Below are positions 54,106-64,000 of a DNA stretch of 64,000 nucleotides, one piece after another (positions within the stretch are counted from its first letter, which is position 1; every line of letters starts with the position of its first letter). Both the position numbers and the translations under genes were made by a program. The notes below the pieces were generated by a model that saw only the letters and a list, made by a program, of their open reading frames with translations, had not been told where the DNA came from and made no database searches. Source of the DNA: Muricea muricata (Eukaryota > Cnidaria > Anthozoa > Malacalcyonacea > Plexauridae); contig OY979716.1 in the NCBI GenBank assembly GCA_963855995.1, positions 54,698,281 through 54,762,280 of the forward strand, written 5' to 3'.

Positions 54106-55400
54106 TATGGGAAGTAAAATGGTAATCCAGAACGTCCGTTGGTCCTTCGTCGAAGACCATGATGCCAACCTTCAACGTCATTGTTTGTTCTCACAAAAAA
54201 CGTAAAAACAGACCAGGTACTTGGAGACCAGATCTCATTTTCAATCCATGTGTTTTGAATGTACAAGACTAATTCTTGAAGAGTAGGAGTGGTTGCTAAA
54301 TTGGCCAAATGTTCAAACATTGCTGTGATGGTTTCATGTGAGAGGAAAGGTAATGCCATGAGTTTTCTAATGAAACTGTTGATCGCCTTGTTATCACTGT
54401 ACGCAGTTTGCAAACCGAGTTGCTGCACTTTTTTCCAAACTGCTTGTGTCCAGTGGAATAAACATTCTTTTACCTCAATTCCAGGCAGCACGAGGCGAAA
54501 GGCTTGCCAAAGTCCTTTTTCAAAATCTATAGTAATACGTTGGACATTCGGTGTTGGAATCAACTCAAGTACTTTCTTCAAGATTTTCTTGTAGTCTGAT
54601 TTCTTGCGACCATACATCAGCACGAACACCAGTGGAACCTGCTTCACTTGGTCTTCTTTGCAAACAAAGGCATTTATTGTGAACAGCTGAGAAAAGGGAT
54701 GTCGGCATAATTTAAATGTTCCATCAGGATACCATTGCTTGGCCCTAGCTAGTTGTGACAGCTGCTTGCTTGAGGCAAAAATCAGATGCCTTCTCTCATG
54801 GACACAAACATCCGCTCTCGAAAAGTCTTCAGGAATGTGTTTGTCTTCAAGAACAAACTCCAGATCATGAGGATCTTGTGGACACTTTGCTTGCCTCAAG
54901 TGATTTGCAGCCCGAATCAAATGTTCCACCTTTGGTAGTTTTGGGCATGGACCTTGCAGCATTTCATTTACAAGGACTTCATCAACGACTGCAGATGACG
55001 GACGGAAAAGGTTTTCTTCTGCCTTTCGTTTTATCGCCTTGACAACCTTGGTTGTGGCAGGAAGACCAACTCACCGGCATGATTGTGATCCAATCTAATA
55101 TGAAATTTATTCTCATCTTGTACCACTGACCCTGAGCAACGGTTGTTTTTTCCATGGATTGTGCATGTCCAATCAGTTGCAGTTCCTCTTCGTCGCTTGA
55201 CGGTGTAGCAGTAACCACGACTATCGAAAAGCTTCTTCTGGCCTCTTTCGGAGCAATTTTCAACAACTTCAAATGTTACAGTAGGTGGTTCTTCATCAAT
55301 CATCTCTTCTTCTGTCAGTGGTTCCAAAATTGAGGACTCTTCAATTGCGGTAGGTATCTCGTATGAAATACTGCTCATACCTACATATAATTTTAAAAAA
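54060..55400 (-). pseudogene. FLYWCH-MULE transposase (one frameshift)
   Basis: Begins near 55378 (MSSISYEIPTAIEESSI). An acidic stretch precedes a FLYWCH-type zinc finger (KKLFDSRGYCYTVKRR, WTCTIHGKNNRCSGSVV, HIRLDHNHAG). One frame change near 55050-55080 follows; then KVVKAIKRKAEENLFRPSS and a 323-residue open frame. The core has QWYPDGTFKLCRHPFSQLF (first Asp), ITIDFEKGLWQAFRLVLPG (second Asp), the CxxH-type ECLFHWTQAV and RTNNDVEGWHHGL (Glu), as in Mutator-like DDE transposases. About 440 residues in all, close to a full-length cnidarian MULE. It runs into 41-bp repeats at its end. Nearly intact; one base change from open, apart from the altered C terminus. Confidence 0.78.
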
Positions 55401-55747
55401 AAAATTATTAATGAGAAGTGAATGAAAATATTTGGGTTTTTCACGCGTTTTATGTGTGCTATTCGTAAACAACAGACAAAGGACTGCATAGGATGAATTA
55501 GTTGTCAACGATGACTCATGCTGCATGACTGTTTTCGCGCAAATTAGCCAAACACTATTAATGCAGGATATCGTTAATCTGTCTATTGTTTACGAGTTTG
55601 TTTGGAGATTGTGTTTTCTAAAAACTCTGCGATATTTTGAGTGTTTAATTATTAAATCCTCAAATGTGGTAACATTAGTAGCGATGTCGCACAATATACC
55701 TTTTAGGTTTTATATAAAAACCACCAACTACCGACATATAGTAAGAA
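55400..55747. other. 5' flank of the MULE gene
   Basis: AT-rich, between the MULE start and its right TIR; likely promoter and leader. A plus-strand frame here has no family resemblance. Confidence 0.4.
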
Positions 55748-55795
55748 TGTGGACGAAACGGTTAGGGGACGAAACGGTTAGGGGACGAAACAACC
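55748..55795. repeat. MULE right TIR, three TAGGGGACGAAAC units
   Basis: GGACGAAACGGTTAGGGGAC repeated at a 16-bp period: inverted copies of the left units, closer to each other than the left ones are. Confidence 0.8.
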
Positions 55796-55885
55796 AGATA
55801 CCACGAATTTCATCAAGCAATGGATACTTTGCATTGGGCTCCAGGCAAAACCCATACTTGTTTAATTGTTCTATCAACTAGAAAT
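55796..55885 (-). pseudogene. DUF6589-like gene, upstream exon
   Basis: Minus-strand sequence LIEQLNKYGFCLEPNAKYPL then LDEIRGI meets the MULE edge. DUF6589 proteins have such a segment just before the LGDHF-type stretch found on the other side at 53000. The pairing supports the insertion model, though the exact joint is not exact base for base. Confidence 0.45.
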
Positions 55886-55899
55886 TAAAGATATATAGA

Positions 55900-56038
55900 T
55901 TTCTTAATGGGAAGTGCTGACATATGGTATTTACACACGCGTTAATTTGTTTTCGCAAAACAAACGAGCGAGTGAGTTTGGCGAAAACAAATTGACAAGT
56001 GCGTAAATACCGTACATAAGCACTTTCCATTAAGAAAT
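55900..56038. mobile_element. Short palindromic MITE
   Basis: Left TTTCTTAATGGGAAGTGCT and right AGCACTTTCCATTAAGAAA are inverted copies, and GGTATTTAC/GTAAATACC plus AATTTGTTTTCGC/GCGAAAACAAATT extend the stem to the centre. Confidence 0.75.
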
Positions 56039-56039
56039 T

Positions 56040-56783
56040 TGTTTATTTTATAGAAACTGATATTTTCTATTCAAAAGGTTGCCTTTACCCAACCTAAATT
56101 TGGCTCACTTAAATGTCAAGCGCCTGGCAAAGAGCACTTTACTTTTGCAAAAACCCAAAACAAAACGTCATTGTGTACGATGCCGTATGTACAGTATATG
56201 AAAATTACTTTGCTTTTTGAAGCCAGATCTAATAATATAAACCCTAATAAACCAGCAGTTTTTAATTTTTCCTTCAAATAAGCAAAGAATACAAAGCCTA
56301 TCTTTTCAAAATCTCAAAAAGTTAATATAATTTAAATGCAACTTACCTAGCTGTTTGTTTTGGTATAACTGCCGTGTTTTTTGCTTGCATATTTCTCTTT
56401 CAAAAATATATTTTCGGTTTTTCATAAAATTATAAATCTTTGTAAACATGGGAAATTGCCCAACGTGTCGAATTTAAATCTAAAATAGACTTTCAGCCAC
56501 AAGACACAGCCAGCAACTTGAAAAAAATCTTGCCGAAAAGTTTGCCGGCTGTAAACGAATTCACTGCTATGTAAAACAGGCTCGCACTGATTGGAGGAAA
56601 CGGTTTTTTCACGTGTGACAAAATCGTTTCATGATTCTGATTGCATAACGCTCGTTAAGAACAAATCACGAAACGGCTTTTCATACAAGAAAAATCGTGC
56701 GTAAATATCAGTATCTATATAATAAAAATATGTATTCATCGATATTATGATTAGCAAACTAGTAAAAAAACTACACATGGCTT
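56040..56783. other. No recognisable feature
   Basis: AT-rich flanking sequence; nothing supported. Confidence 0.35.
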
Positions 56784-57086
56784 GAAATGTTGTAGAAGGA
56801 GCATTTGCAAGCAAGAAATGTTGTAGAAGGAGCATTTGGAAGATTAAAGGGCAGATTTCGTTGCCTGTTAACAAGGAATAATACAACCTTGAAGTATCTA
56901 CCGTCAAAAATTGCTTCATGTTGTGTCCTTCATAACCTATGTGAGACAAGGGCAGATGAATTTCTGGAAGAATGGCTTGACACAACTGAGGTTACCGCTG
57001 ATGAAAGCTTTGACTTTGGATCCCAAGTAGACACCAATGTCCAAGAAATACGAGAAGCCTTGACTGAGCATTTCAAGACACGTTAA
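56784..57086 (+). pseudogene. Harbinger/PIF transposase C-terminal fragment
   Basis: Reads RNVVEGAFGRLKGRFRCLL, then LPSKIASCCVLHNLCETRAD and EEWLDTTEV, stopping at 57086. The VE-x-AFGRLKGRFR block (with the catalytic Glu) and CCVLHN are signatures of HARBI1-like transposases. A direct 24-bp duplication (GAAATGTTGTAGAAGGAGCA at 56784 and 56815) marks the truncation point, so the DDE Asp residues are gone. A convergent partner gene at 57420-57775 fits the two-gene plan of Harbinger elements. Confidence 0.7.
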
Positions 57087-57419
57087 TTGTTGCATTTTGG
57101 TCTTGTAATTGAATACATGCAGTAAATGTACATTTAAAAACGCTGCTTTGTAAATACCAGTTTAACATTAAATTATATAAATATAATTTCTGGAACAAAT
57201 TCAAAGATTAACAGGTGACAGTTCAGAAATGCTGTTTTGTAAATAACAGTTTTAACAGTTTTTTTTCTGAGAGTCCTTGTACTTTTTATATACGCTTTTC
57301 AATTGTTTTATTTTATTTCGACATTGCACACAATCTCGCTCTATTCCGTTTACTGCTTTTAAACATAAATTGCAAGTACAAGTAGCTATTATTTCACGCA
57401 ACTCAAATATAAACAGTTC
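57087..57419. other. Spacer between convergent Harbinger genes
   Basis: About 330 bp AT-rich, with two copies of AAATGCTGTTTTGTAAATA-like words near 57140 and 57228. Nothing else. Confidence 0.4.
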
Positions 57420-57775
57420 AGAATGTGAAGTAAGTTTTCCCACCGTCAACGATATTGCGTTGATAATTATTGTAACCCCTGTCTTGTGCTTCCATTGAGT
57501 TAGCATGGTTACCAGCAATTGTTCCTGCAAGTAACGCCATCGAATCCTTGAATGCTTTTAATTCCTGGTTCCTCAAATCAGCTTCTACTGTTGCTTGCTC
57601 TGCCATATGACAAAGAAAGGCTTGATCTGACTCTTTTTGATACTCCGTAAATTTTCCGATAGCTTTTTCGACAGCCGTCTCTTTCTTACTTTTTTTCACA
57701 ATTTTAACTTTTGATTTTTTGGATTTCCGTTTGTTTTGCTGGTTCATCTCACCAGATGCTAAAAGCAAATATTGC
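57420..57775 (-). pseudogene. Harbinger accessory (SANT/Myb-type) protein, C-terminal exon
   Basis: An exon with acceptor near 57775 reads SGEMNQQNKRKSKKSKVKIV, KAIGKFTEYQKESDQAFLCH, EADLRNQELKAFKDSMALL and ends in GGKTYFTF at 57420. A basic stretch followed by a K-F-x-x-x-Q-x-x-SD-x-x-F helix is typical of the C-terminal half of the MADF/SANT protein of animal Harbinger elements, which in the family helps the transposase into the nucleus. The DNA-binding half is not found upstream. Incomplete. Confidence 0.5.
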
Positions 57776-58314
57776 GAGTGTTAGAAATATGATTTTCCAT
57801 ATGTGTGGGTAAATTAATCTTTGTTTGCTTTTCATAAACTTGAAAACAGAGAATAAATAATCATGTGTGTATTTCATTAATACTAGGATACGTCAATAAT
57901 TAACTTTCCGCGAAGGTAAATACGCCATTTTGCGGGAAAATCTGGCCAATAAGAGCCTTAGAAATTGTGATGTAAGGCAGGTTTTGTGCATCCTAACAAT
58001 TTTCTGCCGTTTTAAACTCAAAAACGTTTGTATTTTGCCAAAATTCTCGAGTTTTCAGTCGTTTCAAAGCAAAATAAGACTTGTCAAATGTTGTAAAGAA
58101 GTCATTGTCCCTCCAGAGTAAGTTTTTTTTCAAATTTTCCGTGTTTAAGTGTGAATATTTTTGTGTGTAAGTTTGTGTATATAGTTCGTAGGGATCAAAA
58201 TCCGTTGGGAAGTTGCCAACCTTTTAGTATATTATACATATTATGATGACAGCAAGTGCAGCCGCTTATCGGGCTACCTGTGACAAAAGGTAAAGTTTTT
58301 GCGTGCATTTTTTA
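57776..58314. other. No recognisable feature
   Basis: AT-rich; a CCCTCCAGAG-type splice-like site near 58110 was not supported. The flank of the Harbinger remains ends at the TTA duplication of the next MITE. Confidence 0.35.
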
Positions 58315-58560
58315 GGGTGGTTACACAGTCAAAACGTGCCTGAAACACCTGAACAAATTGTCTGAGCCTGCCTGACTGATTCGTTTCACTTCGTTTGTGC
58401 GTTCACACAATGAATGAGATCAAATTAATTCAGATCGAGACCACCTCTTCAAGTGGGCTACTTTAAATCGGATCGAATTCGTTTTCGCTTTGCTTGTGGC
58501 TGTTCACATTTGCCTCATTTGGATTTGAATCGATTTAAAAACGTTGGTGTGAACGGGCCC
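58315..58560. mobile_element. Harbinger-type MITE with TTA duplication
   Basis: Starts GGGTGGTTACACAGTCAAAA, ends AACGTTGGTGTGAACGGGCCC (last 20 bases), and is flanked by TTA at 58312-58314 and 58561-58563. The imperfect TIR (GGG-x3-GTT-x-ACAC) and TWA-type duplication fit the PIF/Harbinger superfamily. 246 bp, non-coding. Confidence 0.65.
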
Positions 58561-58563
58561 TTA

Positions 58564-59530
58564 TTACATCATATTACACTTTGCATAATGAGTCATTATA
58601 AAGACTAGACTATGCTGTTGTACAGTGTGAACTAAACATCTCATCAACAAAGCACTACAATAAAAAAGACATAAAAGAACTTGTGTCACAGTTTTAGAAG
58701 TTCTTTCACATTATGCAATAAAAATTTTCGTGTCAATTATTTCTACTTTATCAAACACTTTTTCGCGGGTTTCAGCAGCTTTTAGTGCCAGTATCAATTA
58801 AAAAATAATCAATTTACATATAGTACCAAAGATATGTGTTCCCAATTGTTGGAAATCAACTTTGTTTCTGGCTACTTTTTCTGTGCTTTAACAACCAAGA
58901 CACACACACACACACTTTTGTGGATGCATTGCCTTCTGTGAGCAAAATGGTATTAATTCTCTGGGTTCTACTCAGTTCATGGCATCTAAGGAACATAACA
59001 ATTCCATAAATCAAACAGAGTGCTGGAAACTTCTTTTAAGGATAATAGTCAGTTTGTTTGCAGTAAAGTTTCCAAAATGCTTGACACTATTGGACACCGA
59101 GTTGATAATTCAGCGTTAACTTCTGTCATCCAGTTGATTTGTGACATCCCATAGTAAGACCTCTCTCAAAGAACTGATGGCTCGCTTCGTCTTGCAATTT
59201 CAACCAATTCTTGATTAGCCATTTTCAACACTGTGTTGAATGGTGTAAATTCATGTAGGTTGTAGAAATATCCACATCATCACTGGAATGTGAAGGGTTA
59301 TTCTACAAAACATAACATTATATAATAAACTGTGAAGGCACAAAATACATGGCAGCTTATTTTTACGTTACTCATTTGTATGTCAGTTCATAACAGAAAT
59401 ATTATTTAACATTCACACTTTTGGCTGCACAATAAATTATTGGGAATTTTTTGTGTATATCATCCATAGTGTATATCATCCATAATCAGAGTGCGACAAA
59501 ACATTCTTTGAACTATAAATTATTCATGAC
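58564..59530. other. No recognisable feature
   Basis: About 1 kb, AT-rich, with a short (AC)n run near 58900. No gene or repeat structure supported. Confidence 0.4.
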
Positions 59531-59968
59531 TTACATCGATGGGGGGATGATTCGGTGAATTGAAGACTTCTTCTCCGAGACTGTAATCGAGAAACCTTCA
59601 CTGCTTGTACTTGCGCAAACTCTGCTCTTTGTCTTTGATGGTTGTGCCACTGATGGGGACGTATCCAGCACGTGTTTTGATCGAAATTCGCTCTCTAATG
59701 ATTTTTGGGTTTCTTCAATCAGGTTTTTAAACTTTGCTGGGTTATCAAGCCTTCTCTCACAAGGTCTACATATCAGATGAGGAAGGGCATTGTCTAGGCC
59801 AAGGACGTTGCCATAAAGACCTTGCATGTTATTTAAAATATTGCAATTTGCTGATCCAAATAAATCCTTGCTGTGTCTTTCATCCACAAGAGGGAAGAGC
59901 CTGGGAATGAGGTTGTGGCAACTGCATCTAGAAATCAGATTAAAACTGCAAAATCTAAGCTGATTCAA
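59531..59968 (-). pseudogene. N-terminal Cys-rich domain of a TE-type protein
   Basis: Contains RCSCHNLIPRLFPLVDERHS, YGNVLGLDNALPHLICRPCE, RRLDNPAKFKNLIEETQKSL and SKTKSRVCAS. A C-x-C pair and a C-x-x-C pair spaced like a ZAD/treble-clef zinc domain head several families of repetitive cnidarian proteins. An exon border near 59945 (GATTTCTAG) is likely. The rest of the protein is not seen downstream on this strand. Function unknown. Confidence 0.42.
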
Positions 59969-60059
59969 ATTATTGAAGGATTATCAGGTACAGTAATCAA
60001 GTTTAAAATAATTTTTGTGTATTAGCATGCTTAAAACATGAAGAGAAGTAAAACAGAAC

Positions 60060-60480
60060 AAAACTCAGGGATCCAGACTGTATATTTGAAAAATACCAAA
60101 ATACTCCTAAGCAGTGGAAGAAGTTTATGAGCATCGGTGAAAACAAAGAGCATTTGATTGTGTTTCTCTACCAATATTGGCGCACATACCACTCTAATCA
60201 CCTTGATTATGTGTCACATCGCAAGAAAAGTGTTACTGTTTTACCCATTCTGCATCCAGCGAAGATAAAGTTGAATGTACTTAACAGGCAGACCTTGCTT
60301 CTAACCACAAAGAAGCGGATACATGTCTTCTATTACACACCAAGCATGCAGCCACTACCAACGACAAGGTGATTGTGAAGTCCAGACACAGATGTTGTCG
60401 CTCTGTGTATTACTATGCAAACAGCGATTCAAAAACACTTATTGTATTGACTGGAACTGGTTGCTGACTTCGACTTGTTA
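60060..60480 (+). pseudogene. HEADTR-type (PIN/XPG-like) TE protein fragment
   Basis: Frames give QWKKFMSIGENKEHLIVFLY, then HKEADTCLLLHTKHAAT and, after shifts, SPDTDVVALCITMQTAI. The pair (H-x-E-A-D-T-x-x-x-LH and SPDTDV-x-LC) characterises a repetitive cnidarian protein. Its acidic residues are spaced like those of PIN/FEN (XPG) nucleases. That reading is my inference. Only about 120 residues remain. Confidence 0.4.
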
Positions 60481-61571
60481 AAATAAAAGCAATTGCGGAG
60501 TCTATGGACCATGCACATAATATGTGTACAGCGTACTGTACCTGTAAGGTACGTTTTGGCCCACCATGTTTTGGCCCACCATCACCAATAGAAGGCTCTT
60601 CTATAAAAACAATTTTTGCAATCCTCTGTTTTAAACCAATGGTCTTCTCTTTCGTGTGTTGGGACAATCTGCTAAAAACGTTTTCCTCTGAATGTTAATT
60701 CTGTTTGTTGACATTCCCATATTTTCAGGAATTCTTGAATTCAATCAGTTTACCTCTGCTGATTTCTTGGGAACCTTCGCTAGCTGAAATAGTTTTTTGA
60801 GGACTTCACTCTGTGTATATGTTTCATCATGCTGCATATCAGTATCAAAGCTTCACATCAAATTTGCATATGTAAGCCATTCTGATCCATGGTAGGTAGA
60901 CTCAGCACAGTGATCTGCATGTTCCTCAATTTCATTGCTTTTAAATTGTCCATTGCATGTTGGACAAGAAACTAAAGGTGCACCTCCTACCTTGTTTGCA
61001 ATGTAGATTGTAATGTCTCTTGCTCTGGATGTCCAAGGCAAGCCTGTTTACTGGATGTTGGATGACTAGAAGTGCAAGCCTGTTTACTGGATGTTGGATG
61101 ACTAGAAGTGCAAGCCTGTTCTGTCATCGCTGCTTTCTTCATTTTCTAAATACATGTTCAGACACAAACTGGTGTCTGTTGTTGCCCTGATGTATGTGCA
61201 GGGGAGCCTGGCCAAAAAAATACATTTCAACAGCCATCCATTGTAGCTCGAGCAATCTTGTCTTGTTAACAAACTATTTTGCTGTTAATGGTAGCTATGA
61301 ACTCGATCTTCAGTATCTTTTTTCATGGCAACAGCTTTTGCCTAAATTTTTCTTAAAGATTATCTCTAATTTCATGTTCACTTGTCTTCGGGGTTAGCTC
61401 AAGCGTGGTAACGAAACCATTTGAATACAAACCTTCTCGTGTTGTCCCACGTGAAACTTTATTGAATGTTAGCGTGTGCAACAAAATCACATCCTTACTT
61501 GTTGAATGCTGTTCCACATGCTTGTTCTTGTTTGATACATTCACCTTCGCTGATTTAGCCTTTTTTACCAC
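60413..61571 (-). pseudogene. Second HECT ligase gene copy, N-terminal half
   Basis: Order on the minus strand: MVKKAKSAKVNVSNKNKHVE and LELTPKTSEHEIRDNL (61571-61353); a UBZ-like C2HC finger (SCPTCNGQFKSNEIEEHADH) near 60970; then KIVFIEEPSIGDGGPK near 60600, the start of a HECT domain. The finger matches the one in the transposon-borne gene at 4647-7853 (CPTCLGYFSRTDIEEHADMC). The HECT start has a 15-base internal duplication (GGPKHGGPK), and the rest of HECT is missing. This looks like a dead relative of the transposon-borne ligase; no integrase is seen nearby. Confidence 0.55.
61040..61120. repeat. Tandem duplication of about 38 bp in the HECT copy
   Basis: CAAGCCTGTTTACTGGATGT followed by TGGATGACTAGAAGTG occurs twice in a row, with a third partial start. 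Confidence 0.8.
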
Positions 61572-61574
61572 AAG

Positions 61575-61850
61575 GCTGTAGTTAATAATAGTAGTAATAA
61601 TAATCTTTATTTTAACAGGTTGACCCTGTCAGCTGAAACAGCTGTTATAAATAGGGGGCCTGCACATTATATTACAACTATACTCTAAGTATTATAAAAG
61701 TTAATCGACAGTAAATCTGAAAATTTTAAAGATTAAAAGGCTTATAAAACAACCTGTTTATACACTTATTCACTAAGAATAAAACAATTTAAGTTTATAC
61801 TAAAAAAGTAAGATTGATCGTTCTTCTTTAAGTTGCCTTATTAACTCTGC
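61575..61850 (-). mobile_element. 3' end of an L2/CR1-type LINE
   Basis: On the minus strand it reads AACAGCTGTTTCAGCTGACA, GGGTCAACCTGTTAAAATAA then AGATTATTATTACTACTATT, a tail of ATT-type repeats that ends many invertebrate L2-like LINEs. No coding sequence remains. Confidence 0.5.
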
Positions 61851-62623
61851 TAGGAACTGGACATAACTCTATATCCCCAGCAAGAATCATTAACATCTTC
61901 ACAACAACACTTTGTAATACAAAGAGGCCTCTTTCCTGTTTATATTACCATATTGAAGAATATAAATGATTTTGCTCAAATACTATGGGACTGCTCTTAT
62001 TCAAATCATAGCAGACAGAATCACAGTTTAAGAAAACCGGCTTCTTAACAGAAATTGTAATTAAAACAAGTAAAACAAGCCAAGCACACCACACAACCGC
62101 CATGTTGTATTGATGATATTGTATTGATTGCTTGGTTTAAAACAGGTACACTCTCGAACAACACTGTTGCTGCAGCGCCATTTGTTGAGGGAAAAAGCAA
62201 TCTTAAACCTTGTGTAGTTTTATTGCTTTCTATGTTCTGGCTGGATTGGCGAAAGGTGAAAATAGCTTTCACAAGACCAGAAAGAGCACTCCTACGTTTC
62301 TTGGCCACCATACTAACCCACATCTTTCCCGTGGAAAAATAGCGTTACTGCTAAGAATTCTGGATATTTTTTTCGTGTGCTAAAAAGTTTGAGAGTGAGT
62401 ATCTGGAAAAAAAATAATGAAACACCTGAAACAAACATGCGAAATGTTACAAATCCCCCTCCCCCCCCCGGACAATGTTGGTTGAACACTGTAATATATT
62501 GGTGTCAAGGTATTTCCAAATGAATTAGCAAGTAACATAGCATGTTTTCTCAATTCAGAAATCAACATTGCAAGGGGGAGGGGTCATAGAAATGAACATT
62601 AATGAATAATTCTTCATGTTTCA
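61851..62623. other. No recognisable feature
   Basis: One open frame each way near 62045-62340 without family resemblance, and a C-run at 62456-62469. Confidence 0.35.
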
Positions 62624-63270
62624 CTAGTTTTTGTTAAGATTGTCGGGAAATTTTACGATTGTAGCATGCCATATCTGAGCCGTTAATAATGATATCTGGG
62701 TTTTGTTCGTAGATCTTCTTAAAATTTTCGTTTCATATACATAGACAGGTAACAAAATGTTGCTAGTATTTTGTCCTTTTACAGCTCGTATACCCAATTT
62801 CTCGCTCACACATCTGTAAAATTCAGGATCGGAGTCGGATGAGTCATAATCTTGTACATAATTTCTCATATCTGGACCATTACTGGAACCAGCAGCCTTT
62901 ACTTGCTTTAAACTGCTATCAATCTTTCTCGAGAAACATTGCGCGCTGAAATGGCCAATTTTCCCACATTTGAAACATTCTTTTTCAGCAGCTGGACAGG
63001 TCGAATGAGATTTATCACGACCACATTTCGTGCAAATATTTTCATTCTGCAAGGCATTATTTACAGACCTCTTCGGGTTTTCGTGGTTTCAAAACGAGTA
63101 CAAATTCTTCGATTTTCTTTTCGCACATTTTTTTCCAGATACACTTCTTATTTCATTGTCGGGTGATTCCTGTTTTCATTTCGTTTCTTTGTGCTTCAAC
63201 GTCTTGCTTTGTAGTAGCATATTTCAAGAAGTCCTCAAGTGACCAATTATTTTCTAATGCTTTTGCTTGT
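62624..63270 (-). pseudogene. Ty3/Gypsy gag fragment with zinc knuckles
   Basis: From about 63270 on the minus strand: KALENNWSLEDFLKYATTKQ then VEAQRNEMKTGITRQ, a frame change near 63150, then NENICTKCGRDKSHSTCPAA, ECFKCGKIGHFSAQC and an acidic stretch to 62624. Two zinc knuckles after a short helical matrix-type segment are the gag end of Gypsy elements that lack a large capsid ORF. A protease-like continuation (LPVYVYET) begins near 62740. No LTR or pol remains in the window. Confidence 0.62.
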
Positions 63271-64000
63271 AGACAGGGGTGGAAAAAATAGGCGAGCACG
63301 CGAGCAGCGCTCGCAGGAAAGTTTTCACCAGTCGCAGGAAATTTTTACGCAGGCTACGTGCTGTAAGATTTGTAATTTGAAATTTTGAAGAAAGACCCAT
63401 CACATGCATCTCTCTAGGAGCTTGATTTGCCTTTAGAAATTCACTGGCAGATAGCTTTAACAGATTTTTGGCTGATAGCTTTAATTTTTCAGCTACGCCT
63501 ACGGATTTAGTTATTGTATCTCTCACCTCAACAATGTTTCAAAAGATGTTCAATGTTCATGCGAAACTTTAACGTTTGTTTGGAGCACTTGAAGAGTTTA
63601 CAGTCAAATACAAAAACCTTCCCACTTCCACTTCTGTAACTTTGTTTTGTATTTCTGTAATTTGTTCTATTTTACTGTAGCGATTACCACTTTATCGGCA
63701 AATATCGCGATGGGGTTCGATAGAATTTTGCTTTTCGATACGTCAATTTGTAGCAATGGATACAATGGATATAAGCAAACGTCTACTTCACTGTACTATG
63801 TAAAGTGTCTATTTGGTTAAACGTATAAGCATTAAGCAGTCGAACTGTTGATGCAATTGTATGATTTAAGCTAGCCTACTCAGTATTATGTGAGTTATTA
63901 CAGCAGTTCACTTCGACTTTGTAAATAGATTCTATATACACCACAAAAATGTTACTCTTTTTAGTCTATTTCAATAATTATGCAACTTTTTCTGGATAAA
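63271..64000. other. Right edge of window, no recognisable gene
   Basis: A GC-richer insert (GCGAGCACGCGAGCAGCGCT and repeated TCGCAGGAAA) at 63290-63365 interrupts the upstream side of the Gypsy gag. The remainder is AT-rich with no supported feature. Confidence 0.4.

Larger units (their letters stand above)
53001..55795. mobile_element. MULE transposon with tandem-repeat TIRs, inserted in the DUF6589-like gene
   Basis: Left end GGTCGTTCGTCCCCTAACTG (53001) and right end, inverted, GGTTGTTTCGTCCCCTAACC (55795). Both ends are short arrays of a 15-16 bp unit, GTTTCGTCCCCTAACC, three copies each. Inside are a FLYWCH/MULE transposase and a hAT C-terminal fragment, both on the minus strand. The DUF6589-like protein reads up to one side and continues on the other. 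MULEs usually make 8-9 bp duplications; I could not find one here, so the flanks may have mutated. Confidence 0.72.

Noticed and set aside
53001..55795. A 9-bp target duplication for the MULE
   Set aside because: Bases next to the two ends (TTGATTTAT and AGATACCAC) do not match, so none is claimed.
55525..55881. 118-residue plus-strand frame at the right end of the MULE
   Set aside because: It reads through the MULE TIR units and into the neighbouring gene on the wrong strand.
62045..62342. Overlapping frames on both strands near 62.1-62.3 kb
   Set aside because: No motif, no exon signals, and neither frame resembles a known family.

Overview
The window is AT-rich metazoan nuclear DNA made almost entirely of mobile elements and their debris. 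Coding regions are split by GT-AG introns, there are no operons, and most reading frames carry stops or frameshifts. The mix of families (a YqaJ/SWIM nuclease next to an ISL2EU-type transposase, Penelope-like and BEL/Pao retroelements, DUF6589-like proteins, P2X7-ballast-like ORFs, HUH/SF3 Rep-like ORFs, palindromic CAACTTGTTGCAAG-type MITEs) looks like a cnidarian genome. That is inference from family content; no host marker gene proves it. Only the chromodomain gene at 38.5-39.6 kb could be an ordinary host gene.

Layout. 0-9.3 kb: a fold-back repeat, then a degraded ISL2EU-type element whose YqaJ nuclease gene is split by a 6.76-kb DNA transposon (1521-8280). This transposon has 342-bp terminal inverted repeats (TIRs) that differ at only about two positions and a TTATTC duplication. 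It carries an intact three-exon IS3/retroviral-type integrase and a convergent five-exon HECT ubiquitin ligase one base away from intact. 9.7-17.2 kb: a non-autonomous element with ~0.5-kb arms and TA flanks. Nested in it are a TTAA-flanked element with a P2X7-ballast-like ORF and, inside one arm, a fold-back carrying two copies of a Cys-rich ORF. 17.2-22.8 kb: a LINE tail, an OB-fold pseudogene, a perfect-stem hairpin MITE, a (TGGAC)n satellite and a degraded DUF7869-like transposase. 23.6-30.1 kb: head-to-head Penelope copies, a THAP fragment, and a Rep-like HUH/SF3 helicase pseudogene plus a Tc1 transposase between two direct copies of a 190-bp MITE.

30.9-37.5 kb: a large TE-type protein gene interrupted by a piggyBac-like element and followed on the same strand by a RecQ-type helicase (a possible Academ-like pairing). 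38.5-43.5 kb: a chromodomain gene, MITEs and another TE-type protein. 44.1-50.3 kb: a BEL/Pao retrotransposon. 50.6-55.9 kb: a DUF6589-like gene split by a FLYWCH-MULE transposon whose ends are tandem GTTTCGTCCCCTAACC units. 56.8-63.3 kb: Harbinger remains, more TE fragments including a second HECT/zinc-finger copy, and a Gypsy gag.

The best candidate for an under-described system is the integrase plus HECT ligase transposon: young, nearly intact, with 22-bp repeat arrays in its ends and a zinc ribbon at the N terminus of both proteins. Second is the TE protein plus RecQ locus. Third is the Rep-like HUH/SF3 locus.
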